64,000 bases of DNA, from assembly GCF_016424485.1 (NCBI RefSeq), contig NZ_JAELUP010000097.1, positions 1-64,000 on the forward strand, given 5' to 3'. Each line of letters begins with the position of its first letter. Positions within the stretch are counted from its first letter, which is position 1. The notes under the pieces were generated by a model. The model worked only from the letters and a program-made list of their open reading frames with translations. It ran no database searches and was not told the origin of the DNA. Of the stretch, positions 1 through 8,414 are shown in pieces. Source of the stretch: Paenibacillus roseus (GTDB lineage: Bacteria > Bacillota > Bacilli > Paenibacillales > Paenibacillaceae). A program made the translations under genes and the position numbers.

Positions 1-35
1 TTAGTCCGATGGAATTCAGGACTAAGGCCGCCTAA
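1..35 (+). CDS. C-terminus of IS3-family transposase (partial)
   Basis: Only the last ten codons lie in the window. They read SPMEFRTKAA before TAA at 33-35, which resembles the conserved end (SPVEYRT-like) of OrfB transposases of the IS3 family, IS150 group. The gene continues off the left edge. The assignment rests on this short tail plus the typical IS end that follows directly, so it is good but not certain. Confidence 0.5.
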   Translation, partial: SPMEFRTKAA

Positions 36-80
36 CTGATTTTTAATAAATTTACTGTCTACTTGACGGGGAGCAGTTCA
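1..80 (+). mobile_element. Right end of an IS3-family insertion sequence
   Basis: The transposase stop at 35 is followed by about 20 AT-rich bases and then TGTCTACTTGACGGGGAGCA running on to CA at 80. IS3/IS150-group ends characteristically start TG and finish CA with this kind of TGAACTGC inverted repeat when read inward. The element is cut by the window edge, so its left end, full length and target duplication cannot be seen. Confidence 0.5.
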
Positions 81-238
81 CAAAGTGGAGGTTGAGGTCC
101 TTTTTTCTCGACGAAATTCGGTTCTAAGCGGGGCTAGAAAAATCACAAATTGACTTTTGAGACAGCCCCAATTGTCCTCACCCCTGTCCATGAAGATCAC
201 GTTGGCTCTCTCGATGTCCTGAAAAGGATACTGCCGCA
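81..238. other. Gene-free stretch with a second possible IS terminus
   Basis: No open frame of note. At 152-169 the sequence GACTTTTGAGACAGCCCC reads on the minus strand as GGGGCTGTCTCAAAAGTC, which looks like a terminal inverted repeat of a different IS family (IS1182-like ends come to mind). This suggests remnant insertion debris between the IS3 end and ywbE. The family call is an impression from the motif only. Confidence 0.3.
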
Positions 239-472
239 TTATTGAGGTGTATCTGGCAGGGCTTCCCCGTCTGAATGAACCGGGTGAATAACCTTCACCC
301 GGCCAACCTGGCCATTTTGCAATCTGACCTTGATCCCGTGAGGGTGTGTGGCGGAATTCGTCAGAATATCCTTCACAACTCCCCGGGTCAGCTTGCCGCT
401 CCGCTGATCCTCTTTCCGTACAATATCTACCGTGATTCCCGGTTTGACGGCCTCTCGATTCGTTCCGTTCAT
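239..472 (-). CDS. ywbE: YwbE family protein
   Basis: A 77-residue basic protein with the features of the YwbE (DUF2196) family: an early R-x-G-x-x-x-G-V-V-x-D-I-L-T block, then T-x-x-H-P-x-G-I-K-V and a final G-x-V-G-R-V segment. Family members are small, single-domain, KOW-like proteins of unknown function in bacilli. Length matches the usual 65-80 residues. The start is ATG with AGGAGA upstream. It is divergent from the glutamate dehydrogenase gene and shares its upstream region. No terminator was recognised. Function remains unknown; the family call is firm. Confidence 0.85.
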   Translation of the reverse strand: MNGTNREAVKPGITVDIVRKEDQRSGKLTRGVVKDILTNSATHPHGIKVRLQNGQVGRVKVIHPVHSDGEALPDTPQ

Positions 473-506
473 ATTCTTCTCCTTCTAGTCCTTACTTGCA
501 CCTGAT

Positions 507-535
507 TTGGGTTGCGCTTCCCCTTATGATAGAAT
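507..535 (+). promoter_or_regulatory. Candidate sigma-A promoter of glutamate dehydrogenase
   Basis: TTGGGT (507-512), 17-base spacer, TAGAAT (530-535), about 48 bases ahead of the start codon. Confidence 0.45.
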
Positions 536-583
536 GTTTAGGAAGTATTTTCAAATGCAAGGACAAGAGGAGGTAATACGATC

Positions 584-1963
584 ATGGCCAGTCAGACTGG
601 AGCAATCGTACAACAATCGCTGCAACAATTATTGAGCACCCCATCTTTCCTGCCTCATTTGCAAGGTGTCCAGAGAACCCAGGCTTTTACTTCACTTGGC
701 GCTATTTTATCCACTCCGAACAAAATTCACAAATCATTTCTCCGCATTGCCCTGGATAAAGGCGATGTGGTGCGCATACCGGCCTATCGCATTCAGCACA
801 ACGATACACTTGGTCCATATAAGGGCGGAATAAGGTTTCATGAGACAGTCAATGAGGAAGAGGTTACAAATCTCGCGGCGCTGATGACTTTGAAAAATGC
901 GTTGCATGAAGTTCCTTTTGGCGGGGGCAAAGGCGGCGTAGCTATCAATCCACGCGAATATTCGGTGCGGGAGCTGTATCAAATTTGCAAAAAATATGTT
1001 CAATATTTCTCTGATGTGCTTGGCCCTGACAAAGATATTCCTGCGCCGGACGTAGGCAGCGGACAGCGGGAAATGGACTGGATGATGGCCGAGTACAAGA
1101 GCATCCATCCTGGTCAGCCGTACTTGGGCAGCTTTACCGGGAAAAGCGTGGTGAACGGCGGTTCCTTAGGGCGACGGGAAGCAACAGGCAAAGGCGTATA
1201 CTTTACTTTGAATTACTTGCTCTCCGGATTTCTGAAGGAAAACAGCGCCGAACTTGCAGACAATAGCGGCGGATTTGCCGCAACGGCACTGGAACATTCC
1301 GGCAAAAGCTTGCGGCTTGCGGTGCAGGGTTTTGGGAACGTAGGCTCTGTGGCTGCGCTGGAGGCTTACAACTGCAAGGATTTGGATAACAAAGTAGTGG
1401 CCGTCAGTGACCGGAACAAGACGCTTTACAACCCGGATGGGCTCGACATTCCGACGTTGATTGCGTATGTTGCAGATAATCGCGGCGACCTGCCGGTATC
1501 GCAGGATGAGCTAGCCGCCGTCGGCATCAATGCCGAGATACTGGAACGGGAGGCCATTCTTTATCTGGAGCTTGATGTGCTTGTTCTGGCGGCGCTGGAG
1601 GATCAAATCCGCAAAGATAATGTGGACAGGATCAACGCGCGAATCGTGGTAGAGGGCGCAAACGCCCCGGTTACAGGGGAAGCGGATCAGATTTTAAGCG
1701 AACAATCTGTTATCATCATTCCCGATATTCTGGCGAATGCGGGCGGTGTAATCGTCTCTTATTTTGAATGGCTGCAAGGGCGCGAGACTCAGTTCTACAC
1801 GGAGGAGGAAATCTCACGCCGTCTCCACTCCAAGATGAAAGCGACCATGGGCGCTGTGCTTCCTCTTTATTTTCAGGGGAATACGACCTTGCGCCGGCAA
1901 TGCTACACTCACGCTGTCAGCAAGCTGGCGACCAGCCTGTATTTGCAAGGCAAGCTGTATTAA
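584..1963 (+). CDS. Glu/Leu/Phe/Val-type dehydrogenase, probable glutamate dehydrogenase
   Basis: Probably catalyses reversible oxidative deamination of glutamate to 2-oxoglutarate and ammonia with NAD(P) in the cytoplasm. The N-terminal dimerisation/substrate domain holds GPYKGGIRFH (77-86) and the catalytic-lysine motif PFGGGKGG (111-118, Lys116), with PAPDVG (153-158) supplying the acidic catalytic residue. The Rossmann dinucleotide loop is GFGNVG (249-254). At 459 residues it is longer than RocG/GudB (about 425): an N-terminal tail of about 20 residues and a loop near 217-240 make up the difference. ATG follows AAGAGGAGGT. It converges on the AraC-like fragment with only 13 bases between stops. 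Substrate specificity within the family (glutamate versus branched-chain amino acids) is not proven. Confidence 0.85.
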   Translation: MASQTGAIVQQSLQQLLSTPSFLPHLQGVQRTQAFTSLGAILSTPNKIHKSFLRIALDKGDVVRIPAYRIQHNDTLGPYKGGIRFHETVNEEEVTNLAALMTLKNALHEVPFGGGKGGVAINPREYSVRELYQICKKYVQYFSDVLGPDKDIPAPDVGSGQREMDWMMAEYKSIHPGQPYLGSFTGKSVVNGGSLGRREATGKGVYFTLNYLLSGFLKENSAELADNSGGFAATALEHSGKSLRLAVQGFGNVGSVAALEAYNCKDLDNKVVAVSDRNKTLYNPDGLDIPTLIAYVADNRGDLPVSQDELAAVGINAEILEREAILYLELDVLVLAALEDQIRKDNVDRINARIVVEGANAPVTGEADQILSEQSVIIIPDILANAGGVIVSYFEWLQGRETQFYTEEEISRRLHSKMKATMGAVLPLYFQGNTTLRRQCYTHAVSKLATSLYLQGKLY

Positions 1964-1976
1964 TGACAAGGAATAT

Positions 1977-2504
1977 TTATAGGAAAGATTGGTCCATTCC
2001 GCCAAGGATGTAGTATAGCAGTTCCTGAAAGACGAGTGAGCTTCGGAAGCGTTCCAGACCGCTGTCTCCCTTCCAATAGCTGTAGACGGCCTCACACCGC
2101 TCTGCGGTCTGTACAGTCGAAGGAACTGCAATGCGTCCTTTATCCGTATGGAGTTCGCCTTCCATCACCATCTGCATCCGCTTGCGGCTGCGGTTGGTCT
2201 CACTGAATATATCAAAACGAAACAGGTATAATTCCAAATAATCAGCACTGGTCGTCTCCAGGCCATACGTCTGGCCCGGCTTGCATACGAACACGGAATC
2301 CGGGCTAAGACTGTGCTGCTCGCCTTCGATTGTAATTCGTCCCTCCCCGCTCTTAACCGCCAGCAACACATGAGAAATCGTTAATCTCGGCTGTGTTCGA
2401 AAAATATGCCCGTGACGAATCTGTTCCGCGCCTCGCAGCTTGAATATCATGCCTTCCAGTCCGATTTCATCATTATCCTTGCTTTTCAGTTCTAAGTGAA
2501 TCAT
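1977..2504 (-). CDS. AraC-type cupin sensor domain lacking its DNA-binding half
   Basis: The 175-residue product resembles the N-terminal ligand-binding domain of AraC-family regulators of the Btr/YbbB kind, with a cupin-like core (HVLLAVKSGEG..., then PDSVFVCKPG) followed by the helical linker RFRSSLVFQELLYYIL. Full-length relatives continue into two helix-turn-helix motifs of about 100 residues; here a stop codon comes right after the linker and the dehydrogenase stop is 13 bases further on. The ATG at 2504 has AGAGG eight bases upstream; a GTG three codons earlier is also possible. A perfect Fur box lies upstream, so it is probably iron-repressed. It may be a truncated relic or a free-standing sensor. 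Confidence 0.65.
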   Translation of the reverse strand: MIHLELKSKDNDEIGLEGMIFKLRGAEQIRHGHIFRTQPRLTISHVLLAVKSGEGRITIEGEQHSLSPDSVFVCKPGQTYGLETTSADYLELYLFRFDIFSETNRSRKRMQMVMEGELHTDKGRIAVPSTVQTAERCEAVYSYWKGDSGLERFRSSLVFQELLYYILGGMDQSFL

Positions 2505-2569
2505 GGCCTGCACCTCTCGCTTCGAATTGGTTCGTCGTCACACTATTAAAAATCAGAACAGGATGTAAT

Positions 2570-2584
2570 TGATAATAATTATCA
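2570..2584. promoter_or_regulatory. Perfect 7-1-7 Fur box
   Basis: TGATAATAATTATCA is an exact match to the Bacillus Fur consensus TGATAATNATTATCA. It lies 66 bases upstream of the AraC-type gene, overlapping a plausible -10 on the minus strand (TTGATA, about 16 bases, GATAAT). Fur would repress in iron-replete cells. No siderophore or iron transporter gene is adjacent. Confidence 0.8.
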
Positions 2585-2689
2585 TTATTAGTCTGATTAT
2601 ATCAAAATCCCGTCGTCTTTAAAAGCCTTGTTCCCGAACTTTACCTCTCGGAGCTTGAGTGCTTCGTTTCTTTCGTTCAACCTAGCCAT

Positions 2690-4090
2690 TTAGAAATCGG
2701 GGGGAATACGCCTGGATTGTCCTGTAGCAATAGCTGCCTCAATAACGGCCTTTCTGACTCCGCTTACGACCTGCTCATTAAACAAGCTCGGGATAATATA
2801 ATGCTCATTCCGCTCGCTGTCCGAGACAACCGCAGCGATGGCCCTGGCGGCAGCCAGCTTCATAGACTCATTAATTGCCCTTGCACGGCAATCCAGCGCT
2901 CCACGGAATATGCCTGGAAAGACCAGCACATTATTAATTTGGTTCGGATAATCGCTGCGACCGGTAGCAAAGACACGGACCAGCGGCAGCGCTTCTTCCG
3001 GCCTGATCTCCGGGTCAGGGTTTGCCATAGCAAATACAATCCGGTTCTCCGCCATCCGCGATACGTCCTCCCCGCTCAATACACCGCCTCTTGATACCCC
3101 GATGAATACATCCGCATCCTGAATGACATCCTTGAGTTTGCCGGACTTATCTTCGACTTGAGGCTGTTCGGCGAGCCATTGCCACATCGGATGCGAATAC
3201 TTTCCTCCCCGAATAATCGCGCCTTCACGGTCGACAGGCACAAGACGGGTAACACCGGCAGCGAGCAGCATTTTACAGATGGATACGCCGGCCGCCCCAA
3301 TTCCGTTTACCACGACACGAATCCGGTCCATCTGCTTGCCTACAACCATGAGCGCATTGATCAGACCGGCAATGACGACCACTGCAGTCCCATGCTGGTC
3401 ATCATGAAAAATCGGGATATCAAGCTCCGCAGACAGCCTCTGCTCAATCTCAAAGCAACGCGGCGAACTGATATCCTCCAGATTGATTCCCCCGAATATC
3501 GGGCTGATGGCTTTGACGATTCGGATGATTTCCTCTGTATCCTTGGTGTCCAGACAGATCGGAAAAGCATCTACATCGGCAAGCTGCTTGAACAGCATCG
3601 CTTTTCCCTCCATCACGGGGGCAGCGGCAGCAGGCCCGATATCGCCAAGACCCAGCACAGCAGTTCCATCGGTTACAACGGCAACCGTATTGCGCTTGAC
3701 TGTCAGAGAATAAGCTTTCTCAGGACTTTCATGAATAGCGGTACAGACGCGGGCTACTCCAGGAGTATAGACCCGTGATAAGTCATCCCGGTTTTTTACA
3801 GGCAATTTCGGGTAAATCGAAATCTTGCCGCCCAAGTGCGCCAAGAAGGTGCGATCCGATACATTTACAACTTGCACACCTGGAAGCTGGCGAAGCGATT
3901 CTACGACCTGAGCTTCGACCTGATCGGATACTTGAATTGTAATATCACGGACAGATGTATCCTGCCCCGGACGAATTACATCTATGGAAGTAATGTCTCC
4001 ACCCACATTGCTGATGGCCGAAGCTACATTGCCGAAGTGAACATGCCGGTGATCCAGTTCAAGCCTTAAAATAATGCTATTGAATGCCAT
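2690..4090 (-). CDS. Malic enzyme with N-terminal ACT domain
   Basis: Oxidative decarboxylation of malate to pyruvate with NAD(P), cytoplasmic. Residues 5-80 form an ACT regulatory domain (ILRLELDHRHVHFG...). The malic N domain carries YTPGVA (108-113), the VTDGTAVLGLGD stretch (139-150), the Lys163 motif MEGKAMLFK and the divalent-metal motif FHDDQHGTA (229-237). The NAD-binding domain has NGIGAAG (262-268). The 466-residue form starts at ATG 4090 behind AGAGGGG; a longer frame adds 14 unlikely residues. The ACT domain suggests allosteric control by an amino acid, but the effector is unknown. It is divergent from the TauE-like gene. Family certain; NAD versus NADP not determined. Confidence 0.9.
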   Translation of the reverse strand: MAFNSIILRLELDHRHVHFGNVASAISNVGGDITSIDVIRPGQDTSVRDITIQVSDQVEAQVVESLRQLPGVQVVNVSDRTFLAHLGGKISIYPKLPVKNRDDLSRVYTPGVARVCTAIHESPEKAYSLTVKRNTVAVVTDGTAVLGLGDIGPAAAAPVMEGKAMLFKQLADVDAFPICLDTKDTEEIIRIVKAISPIFGGINLEDISSPRCFEIEQRLSAELDIPIFHDDQHGTAVVVIAGLINALMVVGKQMDRIRVVVNGIGAAGVSICKMLLAAGVTRLVPVDREGAIIRGGKYSHPMWQWLAEQPQVEDKSGKLKDVIQDADVFIGVSRGGVLSGEDVSRMAENRIVFAMANPDPEIRPEEALPLVRVFATGRSDYPNQINNVLVFPGIFRGALDCRARAINESMKLAAARAIAAVVSDSERNEHYIIPSLFNEQVVSGVRKAVIEAAIATGQSRRIPPDF

Positions 4091-4196
4091 GATAATCCCC
4101 CTCTTTGCGAAAAGTGCTTCTACAAGTTCCAATAATGATTTCGGCAGACAAGCATATAGTTATACTAATGCATGTTCAAGCGGGAGGAATTCGATT

Positions 4197-4958
4197 ATGG
4201 AATTGTATTATGTTTCGATCGGGTGTTTCGTCGGTCTTATGGTTGGTCTGACGGGAGTAGGCGGCGCTTCCCTGCTTACGCCGCTGCTCATTTCATCCGG
4301 CATACAGCCGACAATGGCAGTAGCAACCGATTTATTTTACAATTCCATAACCAAGCTGTTCGGCAGCATTCAGCACATCCGGCAACGGACTGTCAATCTG
4401 TTGCTGGTCGCTTATTTTGCCGCAGGCAGCGTACCCGCTGCTATCCTGACAATCATCGCGCTGAAATATTATCCGCCTCTTCACGCCTATCAGGATATGA
4501 TCATTACCCATGCCCTTGGCGTTATGCTCATCTTCATTGCACTGCTGCAAATTACGAAGCTATGGATAACCGACGGAGCGCCTAGCCAGTTGCAGGCAAA
4601 GCCGCTGTACCAGAAGAAATGGATGACGATTGGAATAGGTGCGGCGCTCGGTTTTGTCGTGGCCCTCACCTCTATCGGCTCCGGCTCTCTGTTCGCTCTG
4701 GCGATGATGATGTTTTACAGGCTGCGTGCCTCCGAGCTGATCGGGACGGATATTGTTCATGCGTTCCTGCTCGTCAGTGCCGCAGGACTGATGCATGCGG
4801 GCATGGGCCATGTCGACTTTGCACTCACCGTCAACCTGCTTATCGGTTCTATCCCGGGCGTCATGCTGGGCAGTATGCTGACTACCAGACTCCCCGCCAA
4901 ACCGCTGCAGACGCTCATGGCCTGCGTTATTTTGTTCAGTGGTATCAAGCTGCTATAG
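4197..4958 (+). CDS. Sulfite exporter TauE/SafE (TSUP) family membrane protein
   Basis: A 253-residue integral membrane protein with about eight hydrophobic segments in two related halves, each beginning with a glycine-rich TSUP signature: GLMVGLTGVGGASLLTPLL near the start, and GFVVALTSIGSGSLFAL in the second half. Such proteins move small organic or sulfur anions across the cell membrane; the substrate here cannot be read from sequence. ATG at 4197 is preceded by GGGAGG at 4182-4187, so a longer in-frame extension is rejected. It is transcribed divergently from the malic enzyme gene, which may hint at a shared signal but proves nothing. Confidence 0.85.
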   Translation: MELYYVSIGCFVGLMVGLTGVGGASLLTPLLISSGIQPTMAVATDLFYNSITKLFGSIQHIRQRTVNLLLVAYFAAGSVPAAILTIIALKYYPPLHAYQDMIITHALGVMLIFIALLQITKLWITDGAPSQLQAKPLYQKKWMTIGIGAALGFVVALTSIGSGSLFALAMMMFYRLRASELIGTDIVHAFLLVSAAGLMHAGMGHVDFALTVNLLIGSIPGVMLGSMLTTRLPAKPLQTLMACVILFSGIKLL

Positions 4959-5031
4959 CTCTGCTCTCTACCTTTCAGACAAACAAGCTCATCAAATGCC
5001 AACCGCGCCCGGGAACGTTCCTGTCCGAGAT

Positions 5032-6069
5032 TTAAGAAGCTGCAACTTGCCAAGGCAACGTAAATTCATCTTTGTACGCAAATTCGTTTTTATAAAAGTT
5101 AAACTCGCCGGTATAGGGAGAATAGGTACGGACATGGAGCATCCCCCGTGCCTCATCAAATAACAACAAACGCATGTAGCCCTCCCCTCCCTTGGGCCCT
5201 TTCTGATAATCAGCAAGCATCTGATATACAGTGCGGTCCTTAATGCCGTCCCGGTTGTCATCCAAAGCGCTAATCATCAGTTCGGCATTATGCTCATGTC
5301 CGCACAATACTGCCGCTACATTCGAATTGGGCTCCACAATCCGGCTGAATACTTCCTCCCCGACTGGAGAGCGCTCCCCCGTCACCTTCATATAATCGTG
5401 CAAACACAAGATTGCCTTGTGATTGGGGTGTGCCTTCAGCACTTGATTCATCCATTCCAGCTCAGGTTCCCCGATCCCCCAGCCCATATATACGAAGATC
5501 AGCTTTTGCTTGCCGGCTTCAATTAAATCATAATGACCTCTGTTATTCCGATAGCTTTCCCCGTAAAAGGGCAGTTTTTGAAAGCGATGATTCCCGAAAT
5601 ACCGGCCGAATCTTTTATACGAGGGTTTCTTCGTATTGACATCATGATTTCCTGCCAAAACCCCGTACGGGATGGCTGCCCGCTCAAGAACATTCATGCT
5701 GTTGCTGGCAGCTGCCCATTGTTTCCTCTCCTTGTCCCGATTGACAATGTCTCCGGTATGTACAACATAACGAAGCTTTAATTCGCCTTGATTGGCGGCA
5801 ATCCAACCCGTCATTTGCCGGTAAATATCTGGATACCGTTCCGAATAATATTGCGTATCCGACATCCAAACAACGGCATAGTCGTATGCTGGCAGTTCGC
5901 GCTTCATACTGCCCAGCTTGCTCTGCTGATTTGGAGCAGCAGAAACAGAATACGGATTTACAGATTGATCCTCTGCAAAGATCATGACGAACAGCGTTGC
6001 CAGGCTGCAGCCTGCAAGCATAGCAGCAAGCAACCGACGGAACAACTTGTGGCGATGTAATTTGCGCAT
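5032..6069 (-). CDS. Membrane-anchored or secreted calcineurin-like metallophosphoesterase
   Basis: The 345-residue protein begins with MRKLHRHKLF, basic residues and one hydrophobic segment, then about 30 linker residues: an exported or N-terminally anchored enzyme. The phosphoesterase core shows the family metal motifs in order: D-T-Q (WMSDTQYY), GD (HTGDIVN), GNHD (LAGNHDVN), a late H (CLHDYM) and GHEHN. The substrate may be a phosphate ester, nucleotide or phospholipid; it is unknown. The ATG at 6069 follows AAGGAAAGGT at 11 bases; the frame is open 30 codons further up but without a better start. It stands alone after the IMPase gene's terminator. Confidence 0.8.
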   Translation of the reverse strand: MRKLHRHKLFRRLLAAMLAGCSLATLFVMIFAEDQSVNPYSVSAAPNQQSKLGSMKRELPAYDYAVVWMSDTQYYSERYPDIYRQMTGWIAANQGELKLRYVVHTGDIVNRDKERKQWAAASNSMNVLERAAIPYGVLAGNHDVNTKKPSYKRFGRYFGNHRFQKLPFYGESYRNNRGHYDLIEAGKQKLIFVYMGWGIGEPELEWMNQVLKAHPNHKAILCLHDYMKVTGERSPVGEEVFSRIVEPNSNVAAVLCGHEHNAELMISALDDNRDGIKDRTVYQMLADYQKGPKGGEGYMRLLLFDEARGMLHVRTYSPYTGEFNFYKNEFAYKDEFTLPWQVAAS

Positions 6070-6099
6070 AGGTACAATTACCTTTCCTTGGAAACCAGT

Positions 6100-6160
6100 G
6101 TAAACGGCTTTTACAGTCCTTGGACAGACTAAAAGCTTCGTTTCTGCGGAGAAATACAAT
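6100..6160. repeat. Dispersed repeat family 2, copy A
   Basis: Shares GTAAACGGCTTT, a TTGGAC-like centre, AAAA and CTTCGTTTC in the same order and spacing as stretches at 26124-26196 and 44365-44430. Found by eye. Confidence 0.45.
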
Positions 6161-6200
6161 AAAAAAATCCTTTTTCGTAGCGTTCCACGAAAAAGGATTT
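6161..6200 (-). terminator. Rho-independent terminator of the IMPase gene
   Basis: A 14-bp stem, AAATCCTTTTTCGT (6165-6178) with ACGAAAAAGGATTT (6187-6200), and a U tract on the minus strand from 6161-6167, 14 bases after the stop. Confidence 0.75.
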
Positions 6201-6213
6201 ATCATTCTGATTT

Positions 6214-7068
6214 TTAGCCTGCTGCCCCCGCCTTGCCCAGTGCCGCTGTCAATTCATCATGCATGTGCCCATTGGAGGCGACTACATTCCGCACACCCAG
6301 ATGATAAGGTTGACCCGATGTATCGGTTACCTTGCCCCCGGACTCCTGAACGAGCAATGCGCCTGCTGCCAGATCCCAGCTGTTCAGCCCAATCTCCCAA
6401 AAACCGCTCAGTCGGCCGGCAGCTACGTAGGCCATATGCAGCGCAGCCGAACCAGCCACACGCAAATTTCGAACCTGCGGCGCTACAGCTTGTACGCCTT
6501 TCAGATTAACAGGCAACGCATATTGATGATCGGCCGGAAATCCGGTCGCGACCAGGCTGTCCCGAAGCGTCTGTTCCTTGCTTACAAGCATTCGTTTGCC
6601 ATGGACATAAGCACCCTTGCCCTTCTCGGCGACGAACAGTTCATCCCGGGTCGGATCATAGATAACCCCGACGATTACCTCTCCTTTATGGGCAAGCGCG
6701 ATGGATACGGCATAATACGGAAATTCATGCACAAAATTTGTTGTGCCGTCAATCGGATCAACAATCCATAAGTATTCCTCATCCCGCAACGATTCCAGCG
6801 CCTTGGTTGAAGCCTCCGGCCCTGCCTCAACCCCCTCTTCGCCAAGGAAAGAATGGGTAGGGAAATGGGTGAGGATCAAGCTTCGGATCATCTTCTCCGA
6901 GCCTTTGTCAACTTCCGTGACCAAATCGTGGGATGAATACTTCAAATTCAGACTGGAATACGCGCCAAGCTTGGTATTGATCCATTGACCGGCTTTGGCC
7001 GCACAGTTGATTGCTACGGCGGTGAAGCTCTTGCTGCCGACCACCGGTTCATTCCGCTGCTCACTCAC
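6214..7068 (-). CDS. suhB: Inositol monophosphatase family protein
   Basis: A 284-residue cytoplasmic Mg-dependent phosphatase of the IMPase fold. Metal-site motifs are present in order: an EVDKGSE helix, GEEG (lithium-sensitive phosphatase loop), WIVDPIDGTTNF, and NSWDLAAGALLVQESGG near the end. These acids bind the metals and activate water for attack on a sugar or inositol phosphate. The exact substrate (inositol-1-phosphate, a nucleotide bisphosphate or another sugar phosphate) is not determined. The start is GTG at 7068 with a weak AGAG upstream. A strong terminator follows. Family certain; the symbol is by family resemblance. Confidence 0.85.
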   Translation of the reverse strand: MSEQRNEPVVGSKSFTAVAINCAAKAGQWINTKLGAYSSLNLKYSSHDLVTEVDKGSEKMIRSLILTHFPTHSFLGEEGVEAGPEASTKALESLRDEEYLWIVDPIDGTTNFVHEFPYYAVSIALAHKGEVIVGVIYDPTRDELFVAEKGKGAYVHGKRMLVSKEQTLRDSLVATGFPADHQYALPVNLKGVQAVAPQVRNLRVAGSAALHMAYVAAGRLSGFWEIGLNSWDLAAGALLVQESGGKVTDTSGQPYHLGVRNVVASNGHMHDELTAALGKAGAAG

Positions 7069-7406
7069 TGTACATCACTCTACTTTCCTATCAGCGTAAA
7101 CAGCAGCCGCTGTTCATGCGAAGAGACTGCCATTTCGCAACATCTTTATATTTAGTATATCGTAAAGCGCCTTCATCGTGTTGAATAAAATATGGCTCAA
7201 AACCGAAATCAGAGCCTGACTCCCAACAAAGAAGACGCTGCGGCGGGACAGAGAATCCTACCGCTGTCAGCTCTTCCGTCAAGCACTGATTTTAATGATT
7301 CGGGCATCTTTCGCAGAAACAAAACTATGATTTTACTCCAGTATACGTGCTGCGAGTTTTAAAGTTTCATATCTCATGATGATCGGGCATCGATTTGGAT
7401 GTTGGC
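7069..7406. other. Gene-free stretch
   Basis: About 340 bases between the IMPase gene and uvsE. It contains a 63-codon minus frame (7091-7282, TTG start) without a Shine-Dalgarno site and with no recognised similarity, so no gene is called. No repeat or clear terminator was seen. Confidence 0.5.
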
Positions 7407-8414
7407 CTAAACTTCAATAGTTGCCCCGTCCACAATCTGAAAGCCTCCATCCCGCTCCAGTTTGCGAAGCTCGTCCATTAACCGAAACAGGGCGATATCC
7501 TTTTGCTTGGCCTCCAACATTACATCCAGCCGCGGAACAGAGCCGGAAATCTCTTGTAAAAAGCGCAGCAGCGGTACCGGGTCGAGCAAATCGGCATGGC
7601 TTCGCACATCCTTGTTGTTCTTGGGACTGGAAGCATGAATCTTCGGAGGCAAAGCCTTGCAGCTTGAAGCTGGTCCGTCGGCTGTTTCCCATGTACGGGC
7701 AATGCGGGGCCACAAATCCTGTACGACCGCTTCCATGCTCATCCCCCCGTCATTGACCGCATGGTGATGAATGTCGAGCACCATCGGCACGGAACTGGCC
7801 TCGGCTATCTCCAATGTTTCTTTAGCGGTGAAGGTTTTGTCATCATTCTCAAGAGTGATTCGGTTCCGGTAGCGGGCACTAAGATCGGCAAACTGCCGAA
7901 TGAAGCGTTCACCCGCTGCTTCCTTGTCCCCATATGCTCCACCCACATGAATATTGCATTTGGTAGTTCTCTCATCCAGACCCATCGCCTCCAGCATACG
8001 CACGTGGTATTCCAGATCGCGGATCGAGCTTTCGAGCACCTCCGGACGGGGCGTATTGAGGACGCAGAAATGATCCGGGTGAAAGGATACTCGAAACCCT
8101 TTCTCGCGAATATAAGCGCTCACCTTGGCAAAGTTCTCCTGAAGCGCCGGGTACGGGTCCCAATCGCGGAGCTCTCCATGTGTTGCAAGCGGGATCAGCT
8201 TGGAGGAAAATCTGTAGACTCGGACATCATGGGCATAGCAATGCTTGAGAAGCCGGAGCGTATGCTCAAGATTCTCCGTTGCAATCCTCTCCAGTTTGCG
8301 CAAGGCTGCTCCCCGGTCAGCCAGCCTGGAGAATTGTTGATAGGTCATCGTACGCGAGACGGATGCGTGTTCCAGCATCATGCTCATCGCTACGAACCCG
8401 AAGCGTACAATCAT
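7407..8414 (-). CDS. uvsE: UV DNA damage endonuclease UvsE (UVDE)
   Basis: A 335-residue TIM-barrel endonuclease that nicks DNA 5' to UV photoproducts, starting an excision repair route independent of UvrABC. Recognisable UVDE features are the opening RFGFVAMS, R-x-Y-R-x-SSKLIPLATH, FHPDHFCVLNTP, the NIHVGGAYGDK motif, LENDDKTFTA, and DIHHHAVN. These His, Asp and Glu residues form the metal centre. The small gene upstream (8411-8728) overlaps its start by four bases, so the two are translationally coupled. Homologues occur in many bacilli and protect spores or cells from UV. Confidence is high. Confidence 0.92.
   Translation of the reverse strand: MIVRFGFVAMSMMLEHASVSRTMTYQQFSRLADRGAALRKLERIATENLEHTLRLLKHCYAHDVRVYRFSSKLIPLATHGELRDWDPYPALQENFAKVSAYIREKGFRVSFHPDHFCVLNTPRPEVLESSIRDLEYHVRMLEAMGLDERTTKCNIHVGGAYGDKEAAGERFIRQFADLSARYRNRITLENDDKTFTAKETLEIAEASSVPMVLDIHHHAVNDGGMSMEAVVQDLWPRIARTWETADGPASSCKALPPKIHASSPKNNKDVRSHADLLDPVPLLRFLQEISGSVPRLDVMLEAKQKDIALFRLMDELRKLERDGGFQIVDGATIEV

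Noticed and set aside
7091..7282. 63-codon minus frame between the IMPase gene and uvsE
   Set aside because: TTG start without Shine-Dalgarno and no known similarity; kept as gene-free region.
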